Assembly (NCBI RefSeq): GCF_036322585.1
Contig: NZ_AP024600.1
Location: forward strand, 1,364,001 to 1,428,000
Reading direction: 5' to 3'
DNA from: Luteolibacter sp. LG18
Lineage (GTDB): Bacteria > Verrucomicrobiota > Verrucomicrobiia > Verrucomicrobiales > Akkermansiaceae
DNA: 64,000 nucleotides
Position numbers and translations under genes: made by a program. Below, in pieces: positions 24,957 to 33,221 of this stretch; position 1 is the first letter of the stretch; each line of letters starts with the position of its first letter. Below the pieces are notes generated by a model, which was not told the DNA's origin, searched no databases, and worked only from the letters and a program-made list of their open reading frames with translations.

Positions 24957-25148
24957 GGGGAAACCATGGCGCGGGACCGGGACGGGGGCCAGCGCGGAAC
25001 ACCGCCCGCGATCCCTCACGGATTTGTCACCCATCCGGACTGCCCGCGGCTCTCCATCCGGTGCATCTCCCTCACCGCCTTTCCCCCCATTCCGCACCGA
25101 CCTTCCCCGGACCGGTTTCGCGGAACTCCTCCCACCGTTCCCCCCCTC

Positions 25149-25901
25149 ATGACCTTCCGACATCTCCTGTGCTGTGGCCTGCTCGCCGCGGCCACCGGCG
25201 GCGCTCACGCGGCCAGCATTCAGTTCACCGCCATCAATGCCGATGAAGACGGCTGGGCGGTGGTGACCCTCCAGGACATCACTCCCGGCACCACCATCTA
25301 CTTCACCGACAACGAATGGAACGGCAGCGCCATCGGCAGCGGCGGAGCCTTCAATACCGGTGAAAGCTACTTCCAATGGGCCAGCGGGGCCACCGCCATC
25401 ACCGCCATCACCGCCGGCACCGTGATCCGCTTCTCGGCGGTCGACACCACCAGCCTGGCGGCCACCGTGGGCACGCTGAGCCGCGCCACCGTTTCCGGCA
25501 GCACCAACTACGGCATCAGCCAGAGTGCCGACACCATCTACGCCTATCTCGGCACGGCCGCCGACACGCCGACCCAGTTCCTGGCGGCGATCGCGACCAC
25601 CACCTTCTCCGCCGCGGAAGGCGTGATCACCAGCACCGGCCTGACGCTCGGCGCCACCGCCATCCAGCTCAACATCGGCACCGGCGGCGACTACGCCGAA
25701 TACACCGGTGCCCGCACCGGCCAGACCACCTTCGCCGGCTACCAATCGGCGGTGGGCAACATCGCGAATTGGAACAACCCGGGCGATGGCAACTTCGCCT
25801 CGACGGAGCCGAACACGACCGCTTTCACCGTGGTCCCAGAGCCCTCGGCGGCCCTGATCGGCGGTTTGGGGGTATTCGCCCTGATCCGCCGCCGCCGCTG
25901 A
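25149..25901 (+). CDS. PEP-CTERM exported protein
   Basis: A 250-residue protein with a signal peptide (MTFRHLLCCGLLAAATGGAHA) and a C-terminal sorting tag: VPEP, a short hydrophobic helix (SAALIGGLGVFALI), then RRRR. Such tags are cut by exosortase in bacteria with extracellular polysaccharide. The mature part is threonine/alanine-rich, with SIQFTAINADEDGWAVVTLQDITPGTTIYFTDNEW near its start. That segment resembles a domain common in PEP-CTERM proteins of this phylum. The ligand is unknown. Confidence 0.88.
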   Translation: MTFRHLLCCGLLAAATGGAHAASIQFTAINADEDGWAVVTLQDITPGTTIYFTDNEWNGSAIGSGGAFNTGESYFQWASGATAITAITAGTVIRFSAVDTTSLAATVGTLSRATVSGSTNYGISQSADTIYAYLGTAADTPTQFLAAIATTTFSAAEGVITSTGLTLGATAIQLNIGTGGDYAEYTGARTGQTTFAGYQSAVGNIANWNNPGDGNFASTEPNTTAFTVVPEPSAALIGGLGVFALIRRRR

Positions 25902-25923
25902 ATCCTTTCCCTCCTGCCCCTTG

Positions 25924-25953
25924 GTGACGGTGGACCTACGGGTCCGCCGTCAC
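25924..25953. terminator. Hairpin terminator after the PEP-CTERM gene
   Basis: A 13-base stem (GTGACGGTGGACC with GGTCCGCCGTCAC, one T-G wobble) closes a TACG loop 22 bases after the stop codon. Only a weak T-rich tail follows, so it may instead be an mRNA-stabilising hairpin. Confidence 0.65.
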
Positions 25954-26095
25954 TATTTCGGCCATGGCGAAAGCCCCCTTGCGGAGCGGGCGGAGGCGTG
26001 GAATCTGTCGTCATGCGGGAAGCCGCACGGGCAGCCACTGCTTGACGGGGCGGCCCGCCATGCCTAGTTGCTGCGCTCCCGCTTCGAATCCCACC

Positions 26096-26914
26096 ATGTG
26101 CAAACCCCTCATCGTCCTCGGCTTGGTCGTGCTGGCCCTGGGACTGCGCAGCTCCCGTCTCGGGTGGCTCCGCAAGACGGGCGCGTTCACCTTCCTGGCC
26201 GCCAGCTTCTGCATGGTGTGGTTCCTGACCGGCCAGGTGATGGCGGGTTTCTTCGGCGTGGCCGCCTGGTTTTTCCTGCCGTGGATCGAGCTGCTCACCC
26301 GCATCCGCCGCCTGCGGCTGCCGCTGAACAACCGGCTGCGCCACCGCCCGCTGCCCGATCCCGCGTTTTTCCCGAACGCGGTGGAAGCCACCCACGCGAT
26401 GGAGGAAGCGGGCTTCGAACACGTGACCGACTGCGGCTGGGACTGGGGCGGCATGCAGCAATTCTTCCGCCTGTTCTGGCACCCGGAGGAAATGGCCGTC
26501 GCCGCCGTCTGCCTCTGCGAACAGAGCGAGGTGGCCTTCGCCTTCATCTCGGTGACGTCCTATGACGAGGACGGCCGCACCTGGCGGACCACCAACTATC
26601 CGTTTTCCCCGACCCTGAAGTGCACCCCCGGCGTGCGCTGGAACCACGTGCCCTGCGAGCGGGCGTGCTTCCACCACATCCTGCGGGACCACAAGTGCTT
26701 CCTGTCCCGCGTGGGCGTGGACCGCGACCACCTGCGCATGCCCGACCCGGACGAGCTGGAAGGCAGGATCGAGGGCGAGATGCAGGCCCAGGTGCAGCAC
26801 AACCTGAAGGCGGGCATCATCCGCCTGACCGATGACGGCCATTTCGAATACTCGCGCCGCGGGCTATTCTTCCTCTGGGGCCAGTTCGTAAAGGACATGC
26901 TCAGATTGTGCTGA
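26096..26914 (+). CDS. Membrane protein of unknown function
   Basis: A 272-residue protein; ATG 26096 (MCKPLIVLGLVVLALGL) is preferred to several upstream starts because it opens with a membrane segment. Two or three hydrophobic helices lie in the first 80 residues. A long soluble C-terminal part follows, rich in tryptophan, histidine and cysteine (DCGWDWGGMQQFFRLFWHPEEM; PCERACFHHILRDHKCFL). I recognise no family. It stands alone. Confidence 0.72.
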   Translation: MCKPLIVLGLVVLALGLRSSRLGWLRKTGAFTFLAASFCMVWFLTGQVMAGFFGVAAWFFLPWIELLTRIRRLRLPLNNRLRHRPLPDPAFFPNAVEATHAMEEAGFEHVTDCGWDWGGMQQFFRLFWHPEEMAVAAVCLCEQSEVAFAFISVTSYDEDGRTWRTTNYPFSPTLKCTPGVRWNHVPCERACFHHILRDHKCFLSRVGVDRDHLRMPDPDELEGRIEGEMQAQVQHNLKAGIIRLTDDGHFEYSRRGLFFLWGQFVKDMLRLC

Positions 26915-27011
26915 GCCCGCCCGGCGGAGCCGGGAGAATCCAGAGTCCAGAGAAAGGGAAGAGGTGTTGACCAGCCTTTACGGAACGCCCGGGATCCACT
27001 AGCTTCCATTC

Positions 27012-27242
27012 ATGACGAGGATTGTCACAACCACGGCGGTTGCCACCGATCCGCGGCATCTGGAGCTCCAGCGTCCCTTGGACCGCACTCCGGATGAAGA
27101 GGTTCGCGTGTGGATTTTCATGCAGACTCCTTCGTCGCAGGAAAACACCCAGAGGGCGGACGATTTCCTCCAATGGGCAAACCGGGAGCGTCCTCACGTC
27201 GGCTTGCCCGATGCCGGTCGCGACACCATTTACGACGACTGA
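27012..27242 (+). CDS. Putative antitoxin upstream of a PIN-domain toxin
   Basis: A 76-residue acidic protein ending in DTIYDD. It ends 4 bases before the PIN-domain gene on the same strand, the usual order of a vapBC-type pair. The middle (EEVRVWIFMQTPSSQENTQRADDFLQWANRER) could hold a toxin-binding helix. I cannot assign it to a known antitoxin family by eye, so the call rests on position and size. Confidence 0.6.
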   Translation: MTRIVTTTAVATDPRHLELQRPLDRTPDEEVRVWIFMQTPSSQENTQRADDFLQWANRERPHVGLPDAGRDTIYDD

Positions 27243-27246
27243 CGCC

Positions 27247-27705
27247 ATGGCCCGGGTTTTGGCGGATACCAACATCTGGTTGCGGGTGGCAGATCCCGGC
27301 TCGGCCCATCACCCGGCGGCTGTCGCGGCGATCGCCCTCTTGCTCGGGAGCGGTCACGACGTCTGCCTATGCCCTCAGAATCTGATCGAGTTCTGGGCAG
27401 TCGCCACCCGTCCCGTGGCCGCCAACGGATTGGGATGGAACCGGGTCCAAGCCGCTACAGAACTTTCCGGCTTGGAAGCCAGATTCACCCTGATTCCGGA
27501 AACGCCGGATATCTTCGCGCGCTGGAAGCAACTCGTGAGCCATGCGGATGTCCACGGAAAGCGAACCCACGACGCCCGGTTGGTGGCGGTCTGCCTGTCA
27601 CAGGACCTGGATGCCCTATTGACTTTCAATGTTGGGGATTTCACCAGTTTCCCGCAGGTTCGGACGCTGGATCCCAACCGGCCGGACGAATGGAACCTGG
27701 CCTGA
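27247..27705 (+). CDS. PIN-domain ribonuclease toxin (VapC type)
   Basis: A 152-residue PIN-domain protein. The acidic metal site is visible: DTNIWLR near the N-terminus (first aspartate, residue 7), an acidic position in the NLIEFW helix, HDARLVAVCLSQDLDALLTFNVGDF with the last two aspartates. Such toxins usually cut tRNA or rRNA. ATG 27247 is favoured because it starts the domain at once and sits 4 bases after the putative antitoxin. Confidence 0.85.
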   Translation: MARVLADTNIWLRVADPGSAHHPAAVAAIALLLGSGHDVCLCPQNLIEFWAVATRPVAANGLGWNRVQAATELSGLEARFTLIPETPDIFARWKQLVSHADVHGKRTHDARLVAVCLSQDLDALLTFNVGDFTSFPQVRTLDPNRPDEWNLA

Positions 27706-27741
27706 GAAACCGGTTCCGTTCGTGACAGCGGCGGGGGGCGC

Positions 27742-28824
27742 GTGGATGCTGCGGGGGTGAATTTCCTGACGATCGCGTCCCTGAAGAACGAGGCTGGCGA
27801 GCAAGCGCTGGCCGCTGCCGTCGATGCCGAGCTGCAATCCCGCAGCCAGCGCCAAACCAAGACCGGCAAGCCCTATCTGGTGCTCACCTTCGCCGACGCA
27901 ACCGGCTCGTTCTCGCTCAATGCGTGGTCGGACGCTCCGCTGTTCGACGCCGCCTCCAGCCTGCCGGATGGCACGGTGATGCGCCTCGATGCGGAGTGGA
28001 CCCAGAACACCTACGGGGTGAACGCCACCAACGTGGCCTGGGAACGCCTGACCGGCGATGCACTGGAAGTCTTCTATGCCGGGGATGCCGCCACGGCGGA
28101 AAAGCAGCGCCGGGATTGGGACACGATCACCGGCCTGTGTGCCTCGGTGAACGACCCGCGCCTGCACGCGCTGGCGGACCATTTCCTGAAGGAATTCGGG
28201 CCCCGATTCCGCCGGGCGGCGGCAGCCCGGAAGAACCACCACGCCCGCCGTGGCGGACTCATCGAACACGTCTCCCAGATGATGCGCACCGCCGACGCGG
28301 TCTGCACCGCCTACCCGCGCCTGAACCGCGACCTGCTGCTGGTGGGCGTGCTGTTTCACGACTGCGGGAAGCTGTGGGAAAACCAGTACCGCGAGCGCGG
28401 TTTCACCCAAGACTACTCGCTCCATGGCGAGATGCTCGGCCACATCCCGCTGGGCATCGAACTGGTGAACAAGCTGTGGCGGGACGTGGCGGATTCCCCG
28501 GCCGGGCGCGGCTGGCTGCCACTGGAGCCCGCCACCGAAACCGTGCGCCTGCACCTGCTCCACCTCATCGCCAGCCACCACGGCGAATACCAGTTCGGCT
28601 CGCCCGCGCTGCCGCGGACCCCGGAGGCCATCGCCCTGCACCACATCGACAACCTCGACGCCAAGCTGGAGATGATGGCGGACGTTTACGCGAACTCGAA
28701 CGAGCTGGCTGAAGGGATCTACGAGAAGCAGTTCCCGCTGCCCGCGAACCTGGTCGAACCGCTGCCTTCCTTCGAGCCCCTGCCTGCCGTGGCCGCCGCA
28801 CCACCGCGGGGCGAGCTGTTCTGA
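27742..28824 (+). CDS. OB-fold/HD-domain 3'-5' exoribonuclease, YhaM-like
   Basis: A 360-residue protein. The N-terminal OB-fold (about 15-100; TKTGKPYLVLTFADATGSFSLNAW) is followed by an HD phosphohydrolase domain: HHARRGGLIEHVSQM, LFHDCGK (HD pair) and LIASHHGEYQFGSP. That order is the YhaM layout, a metal-dependent 3'-5' exonuclease for RNA and single-stranded DNA. The start is GTG 27742; GTG 27757 is an alternative. recO follows 3 bases after its stop, so the two are probably one transcript. Confidence 0.85.
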   Translation: MDAAGVNFLTIASLKNEAGEQALAAAVDAELQSRSQRQTKTGKPYLVLTFADATGSFSLNAWSDAPLFDAASSLPDGTVMRLDAEWTQNTYGVNATNVAWERLTGDALEVFYAGDAATAEKQRRDWDTITGLCASVNDPRLHALADHFLKEFGPRFRRAAAARKNHHARRGGLIEHVSQMMRTADAVCTAYPRLNRDLLLVGVLFHDCGKLWENQYRERGFTQDYSLHGEMLGHIPLGIELVNKLWRDVADSPAGRGWLPLEPATETVRLHLLHLIASHHGEYQFGSPALPRTPEAIALHHIDNLDAKLEMMADVYANSNELAEGIYEKQFPLPANLVEPLPSFEPLPAVAAAPPRGELF

Positions 28825-28827
28825 GCC

Positions 28828-29409
28828 ATGGAGCAATCGCCCGCCATCCTGATCCGGCTGACCAAGCTCACCGACACGAGCTTGATCGTCCATTGGCTCA
28901 CGGAGGAGGCGGGGGTTGTCAAAACGGTGGCCCGGGGTGCCAAACGCCCCGGCGGCCCCTTCACCGGGAAGCTCGATTTGTTTTTCGGGGGCGAAATCGC
29001 GTGGGAACCCGCCAAGCGGGGCGAGCTTCACCTCCTCAAGGAAATCGCGATCTCCGCCTGGCGGACCGGCCTGCGGAAAAGCTACGCCGCCACCCTGCTG
29101 GCTGGCTATTGCTGCCGCCTGATCGAGCAGGGGGTGGAGCCGGGGCATCCGGAACCGGAACTATTCGACCTGCTGAGGCGGGCGCTGGACCACATCGACG
29201 AAAAGGGGGCCAGCGAGCGGGCGATGCGCCATTTCGAACGGGAATTGGCCCGATTGTTCGGAGTTTCGAACGATCAGCGGGCACCGGATGCAGCTTTGAG
29301 GGATGCCATCGGAGATTTACCTTCCATTCGGCGGGATTTGATCGAACGGTTAGCCGGTTTCGGGGATTTTGGCTCGTCAGGAGCCCCCTCCGGTGTTAAC
29401 GATGTATAG
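28828..29409 (+). CDS. recO: DNA repair protein RecO
   Basis: A 193-residue RecO, the mediator that loads RecA onto SSB-covered DNA together with RecR. The N-terminal OB-fold is recognisable (AILIRLTKLTDTSLIVHWLTEEAGVVKTVARGAKRP..PFTGKLDLFF), followed by the helical part. The protein is shorter than the usual 230-250 residues, and I see no zinc-finger cysteines in the C-terminal part. It lies 3 bases after the HD nuclease gene and 5 bases before the TPR gene. Confidence 0.87.
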   Translation: MEQSPAILIRLTKLTDTSLIVHWLTEEAGVVKTVARGAKRPGGPFTGKLDLFFGGEIAWEPAKRGELHLLKEIAISAWRTGLRKSYAATLLAGYCCRLIEQGVEPGHPEPELFDLLRRALDHIDEKGASERAMRHFERELARLFGVSNDQRAPDAALRDAIGDLPSIRRDLIERLAGFGDFGSSGAPSGVNDV

Positions 29410-29414
29410 ACCTT

Positions 29415-30305
29415 ATGAATTCGCCAACCGCGACCCTGATTGGAATTCTCCGTGAGCGCGTGGACGCCCTGCGCCAAGGCGGGGACTTGGACGAAGCGCT
29501 CCACGCCGCCAACGCCGCCGTGGAACGCGCTCAGTATGAACTGAGTAGCGATTTTGACAGCATCGACAATTTTGCCACCTGCCTGGAGATCCGGGCGGAA
29601 ATCCTCCGCGAACTCGGCCGCTACGAGCCCGCCCGCGACGATTACCGCCAGGCGATCGACCAGCTCGACAGCCGTCTCGACCGCCTCGACCAGATCGGCC
29701 GCCTCTACGCCGGTCTCGGGGCCGTGTACGACGCGCTCGGAGATGAGATGAAGGCTTTCAGCACGTGGGAAAAGGCCATCGATTGTTTCGAAAAGCACGA
29801 TCCGCCGCTCCTCCTCGATGTCGCCTCGCTGGCGAACAACCTCGGGGTGATCAAGAAGGCCGCAGGCAACCACGATGCCGCGGAGTCCTATTTCCTGCGC
29901 GCGCTGGAGATCCTCCACGCCCATGTGGGATCCACCAACGAGGAAACCGCCGCCGTTTCGAACAATCTCGGCGCGCTTTACCTCTCCGCTGGCTTCACCG
30001 AGCAGGCCCGCGAGATGCACATGATGGCATTGGAAGCCCGCCGCCAGCTCTTCGGCGAATACCACCCGGACACCGCCCAGTCCCACAATAACCTCGCGCT
30101 GGCCCTGCTCCAGACCGGCGACCGGGCGTGGGCGAAGCGGCATTTCGAGAAGGCGCTGGCCGCCTTCGAGGCACTCGGCGTCCAGTATGCCGACGACCTT
30201 GAGGCCGTGTCCTCGAACTACTGCGACTTCCTCCGCGAGGACGGCGAAGCCGGTCTGGCCGAGGTGATCGACCAGCGCGTGCAGGCCTCGCTCGGCCGCG
30301 TGTAA
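29415..30305 (+). CDS. Tetratricopeptide repeat protein
   Basis: A 296-residue all-helical protein with at least five TPR-like units, for example LDRLDQIGRLYAGLGAVYDALGDEMKAFSTWEKAIDCFEK and the kinesin-light-chain-like VSNNLGALYLSAGFTEQAREMHMMALEARRQLFG. No signal peptide or catalytic domain is seen, so a cytoplasmic scaffold is likely. It starts 5 bases after recO and ends before a strong terminator, probably the last gene of the HD-nuclease/recO unit. Confidence 0.85.
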   Translation: MNSPTATLIGILRERVDALRQGGDLDEALHAANAAVERAQYELSSDFDSIDNFATCLEIRAEILRELGRYEPARDDYRQAIDQLDSRLDRLDQIGRLYAGLGAVYDALGDEMKAFSTWEKAIDCFEKHDPPLLLDVASLANNLGVIKKAAGNHDAAESYFLRALEILHAHVGSTNEETAAVSNNLGALYLSAGFTEQAREMHMMALEARRQLFGEYHPDTAQSHNNLALALLQTGDRAWAKRHFEKALAAFEALGVQYADDLEAVSSNYCDFLREDGEAGLAEVIDQRVQASLGRV

Positions 30306-30323
30306 GCGTTTGATTTTCAGAAA

Positions 30324-30355
30324 GGCCGCGTTCCCCACCGGAGCGCGGCCTTTTT
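30324..30355 (+). terminator. Rho-independent terminator after the TPR gene
   Basis: The stem GGCCGCG/CGCGGCC (30324-30330 with 30344-30350) is followed by five T, 18 bases after the stop codon. Confidence 0.88.
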
Positions 30356-30362
30356 GCGTCGG

Positions 30363-30701
30363 TCAGCGCTTCTTTTTCGGCAGCGAGGCGACGACCAGAT
30401 CGTAGGAGTGGTCGATGAGCTCCCGCACCAGCTTCGGCGGGAGGGCACCATTGAGAATCACCGTGTTCCAGTGGCGTTTGTTCATGTGGTAGCCGGGGAT
30501 CACGGACTCGTATTCGTCCCGCAGCTCCACGGCGCGTTCCGGGTCGCACTTCAGGTTCACCCGTGCCGGGAAATCGTCCGGCACGGTGAGGGCGAACATC
30601 TTGCCGCCCACCTTGTAGACGAGCACGTCCGGGCCGAACGGCGTGGTTTCCTCCACGCCGGGCTTCGACAGGCAATGGGCGATGACGTCGGGAAGATCCA
30701 T
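30363..30701 (-). CDS. MmcQ/YjbR family protein
   Basis: A 112-residue protein beginning MDLPDVIAHCLSKPGVEETTPFGPDVLVYKVGGKMFAL and containing GYHMNKRHWNTVIL. Both are the conserved core of the YjbR double-wing DNA-binding-like fold. The C-terminus is lysine-rich. ATG 30701 is the family-like start. The function of the family is not established; members are single small cytoplasmic proteins. Confidence 0.88.
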   Translation of the reverse strand: MDLPDVIAHCLSKPGVEETTPFGPDVLVYKVGGKMFALTVPDDFPARVNLKCDPERAVELRDEYESVIPGYHMNKRHWNTVILNGALPPKLVRELIDHSYDLVVASLPKKKR

Positions 30702-30726
30702 GGCCAGCGCCCTTGGCAAAAGACGA

Positions 30727-31245
30727 TCAGAGGCCGTCCGGGTGGCGCATCACGGTGCCACCGGCGGAGCGGGTCTGTGGACGCCAACGCGGGCCATCAC
30801 CACCCCCGCGGCCACCGGTATCGAGGCGCAGGCCGGCGATGGTCATGAAGACGTGGCCCTTGCGCGTGTAGATGGTGATCCACCTGCCTTCGCCCTTGTT
30901 GCCGTAGCTGAAGTAGTCCTTCGAGGTGCCGACGCCATTGAGCAGACCGGCGGAGCGCAGGACGTAGGAGACGGTGCCGGAGCAATCGTAGCCCCAGTCC
31001 TCGCCATTGGCGTGGCCACCGCCCCACTTGTAGGGTTTGCCCTGAAGACGGTTGCCCGCCTGGATGGCGCGTTTCACGGCATCGGGGGCATTGCGCGGGG
31101 CGTAGGCCATGCCGCCTTGGAGCAGCGCGGTCTTGCCGGACTCAAAGTGATAGGAAACCGGGCGCTTCGCCGGAACCTGGCTGGAGCAGGAGGACAAGCC
31201 GCCGGCCACCGGAAGGGCGAGCAGGAGCAGCAAAAAGCGTTTCAT
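30727..31245 (-). CDS. NlpC/P60-like cell-wall peptidase lipoprotein
   Basis: A 172-residue protein with a lipobox (GLSSC, lipidated cysteine 20). The catalytic region fits a small NlpC/P60 or CHAP-type cysteine peptidase: GKPYKWGGGH...GYDCSGTVSYVLRSAGLL with Cys88, then GHVFM with His131. Such enzymes cut peptide bonds in peptidoglycan. The C-terminal arginine/glycine-rich tail is unusual. It lies 25 bases upstream of the YjbR gene on the same strand and may be cotranscribed with it. Confidence 0.78.
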   Translation of the reverse strand: MKRFLLLLLALPVAGGLSSCSSQVPAKRPVSYHFESGKTALLQGGMAYAPRNAPDAVKRAIQAGNRLQGKPYKWGGGHANGEDWGYDCSGTVSYVLRSAGLLNGVGTSKDYFSYGNKGEGRWITIYTRKGHVFMTIAGLRLDTGGRGGGDGPRWRPQTRSAGGTVMRHPDGL

Positions 31246-31407
31246 GAAAGGGGTTGTAGCCAAATTTATTAAGTTTTACAAAATATTTATAGCCGCCGGG
31301 GAAATTTTTGATCCGCGGTTGTTAGCGGCTGGATGCGGCCGAGGGCAAGCCCCGGGGTCTAACAAATTTTATGGCGCTTGGTTGCGCGGCCCCGCGCATT
31401 TTCCTCA

Positions 31408-33087
31408 TCAGCCGAATCCCGGCCTTCCGGATTCACTGACCGGGATCTCCAGATCCTCCGGAACCGCGGGCAGCCAGGAGGCCATGCGGGGAGAGAAACG
31501 GATCTTCCAGATCAGCTTGCCCGGGCCATCGGCCTGAAAAACCGGAAGCTTTATCCGGATGGCTTGGAGAGAGCCGTCTCCCGGCTGCTGGATCTCGGCG
31601 AGGGTTTCCCGGTGGGCGACCTTCTCGTGGCCGTCCCCCGCCGAGGAGGATTTTACCCCGATGAGCAGGATGGAGAGCCGGAGCGGCTGGCCCTTGCCCT
31701 CGCGGCGACACCACCTGAACTCACCTTCATCCCCCGGGGCCATCGGTCCGGGCAGCAGCCGGACTTCATAGGTGGGAGCACGGAACTGAAGCAACCGGTT
31801 GAAGGCGGCCAGCAGGAGCCAGGTGCCGACGGCCACGAAGGGAATGAGGAAGAGATTGAGAAACACCTCGGACCGCCCGCTCCGCCACTCTGAGACCGCG
31901 ACGCTCACGAATACTCCCACGATGCTGTTCCAGAAGATCGCCGCGAATCCGATTCCCAGCAACGTGGTCAAACGCTTCGTCCCGCCGCTGAGCAACACGC
32001 CTTGCTCCGTCCGGCACCCCCTCCCGGGAAGATTGAAGGAAGCCTTGAGCGCCAGCCTCCTCTGGTAGCGGGGCCACCACCACATTCCGAACAATCCACC
32101 CACGCCCACGACGGTGAACGGGATCGGAAAAAGGACCAGAATGATGCCGCCCACGATTTCCCGGTCCACCACCGCCTGCCACGGCTTACCGGGATTCACA
32201 TGGCAGACGATCGGAGAACCTGCCGGATGGGACTGCAGGAAATTGCTCATGATCGTGGACTTGGTATTTAACCCTCCGAAGGCCCCGCCGAGATCATAGC
32301 GGTTCGAACGGTACTCACGCCCGGAGAAGGTATAGCGGTAGAAGAAGTCCCGTTTCACGCTGCGGTCCTCGCCGCTGCCGCGCTCCACCGTCCGGTTCCA
32401 GATCACCTGGGCGGGAACCTCCACCCAATCCCTGGCCGCGAACTTCCTCACCAAGGCGGGCACGGTCACGCCTCCGAGCATGCCGAGTCCCACGAGGGCG
32501 AAGACCGCGAAGAAGGGGATTCCGGGAAGCCTGCCCATTCCCGGCTCCGGGGATGATCCGTCATCCAATGGAGCGACCTGGGGTCCCGATCGCGCTGGCA
32601 TCCGCATGATGCCGATGCCGATCAGCACGAACAAACCGCCCACCGTGGCGAAGATCAGCCCGCCCCACGCTCCTCCCGATACCCCCAGTAGCGAAGCTGC
32701 GGTGGGGTTGTTCGGATTCACCCGGCATGCCGAGGAAACTCCTTGGATGACGTCCCGCCCCGCACCGGTGCGCATCGTCTCCAAAACCTCCCCGAGATCC
32801 TCGTATGCATCGCTACCGTTCTTGTCCGGCCACAGACGATCGGAGGTATACTCGCGGCCGTCCCATGTGTAGCGGAAGCGGAGATCCGCTTGATAAGGTG
32901 GATCTTGTTTGGGATCCGCGCGGATCCCGAACCGCTCGACCACACAGGGCACCCGGTCCCAAGCGAGGTAGGAAAGGCTCTTGAAGACCGACAGCAAGCC
33001 GACCACCAGGAAGATCGAGCTGAAGAGCGTCCAGACGATGCCGAACCCCACCGACCCCGAACTCCCCGCCCTCCTGCGCTTTCCCAT
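31408..33087 (-). CDS. DUF3592-related membrane protein, full-length paralog 1
   Basis: A 559-residue membrane protein, last gene of a five-gene operon that begins with rdgB. Two tandem DUF3592-like units (each a membrane helix, 'VPCVVERFGI...FRYTWDGREY', and 'CRVNPNNPTAASLL' or 'CHVNPGKPWQAVV') are followed by a C-terminal part with further helices and a beta-rich domain (APTYEVRLLPGPMAPGDEGEFRW). ATG 33087 is chosen, with GTG 33093 just upstream. Function unknown. It is homologous over its full length to 33222-34766. Confidence 0.8.
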   Translation of the reverse strand: MGKRRRAGSSGSVGFGIVWTLFSSIFLVVGLLSVFKSLSYLAWDRVPCVVERFGIRADPKQDPPYQADLRFRYTWDGREYTSDRLWPDKNGSDAYEDLGEVLETMRTGAGRDVIQGVSSACRVNPNNPTAASLLGVSGGAWGGLIFATVGGLFVLIGIGIMRMPARSGPQVAPLDDGSSPEPGMGRLPGIPFFAVFALVGLGMLGGVTVPALVRKFAARDWVEVPAQVIWNRTVERGSGEDRSVKRDFFYRYTFSGREYRSNRYDLGGAFGGLNTKSTIMSNFLQSHPAGSPIVCHVNPGKPWQAVVDREIVGGIILVLFPIPFTVVGVGGLFGMWWWPRYQRRLALKASFNLPGRGCRTEQGVLLSGGTKRLTTLLGIGFAAIFWNSIVGVFVSVAVSEWRSGRSEVFLNLFLIPFVAVGTWLLLAAFNRLLQFRAPTYEVRLLPGPMAPGDEGEFRWCRREGKGQPLRLSILLIGVKSSSAGDGHEKVAHRETLAEIQQPGDGSLQAIRIKLPVFQADGPGKLIWKIRFSPRMASWLPAVPEDLEIPVSESGRPGFG

Positions 33088-33221
33088 TCTCACGGCTGCC
33101 CTCTAACCAACCGCGGAGACACGGTCGATGGGAAACGCCCGGCGGCATTCCAATGGCCGGTCGTGACGAAACCGGGCAAGTTCGTGGAATCCCCGGGAGA
33201 GATCCACGAGACGGCACCCTC

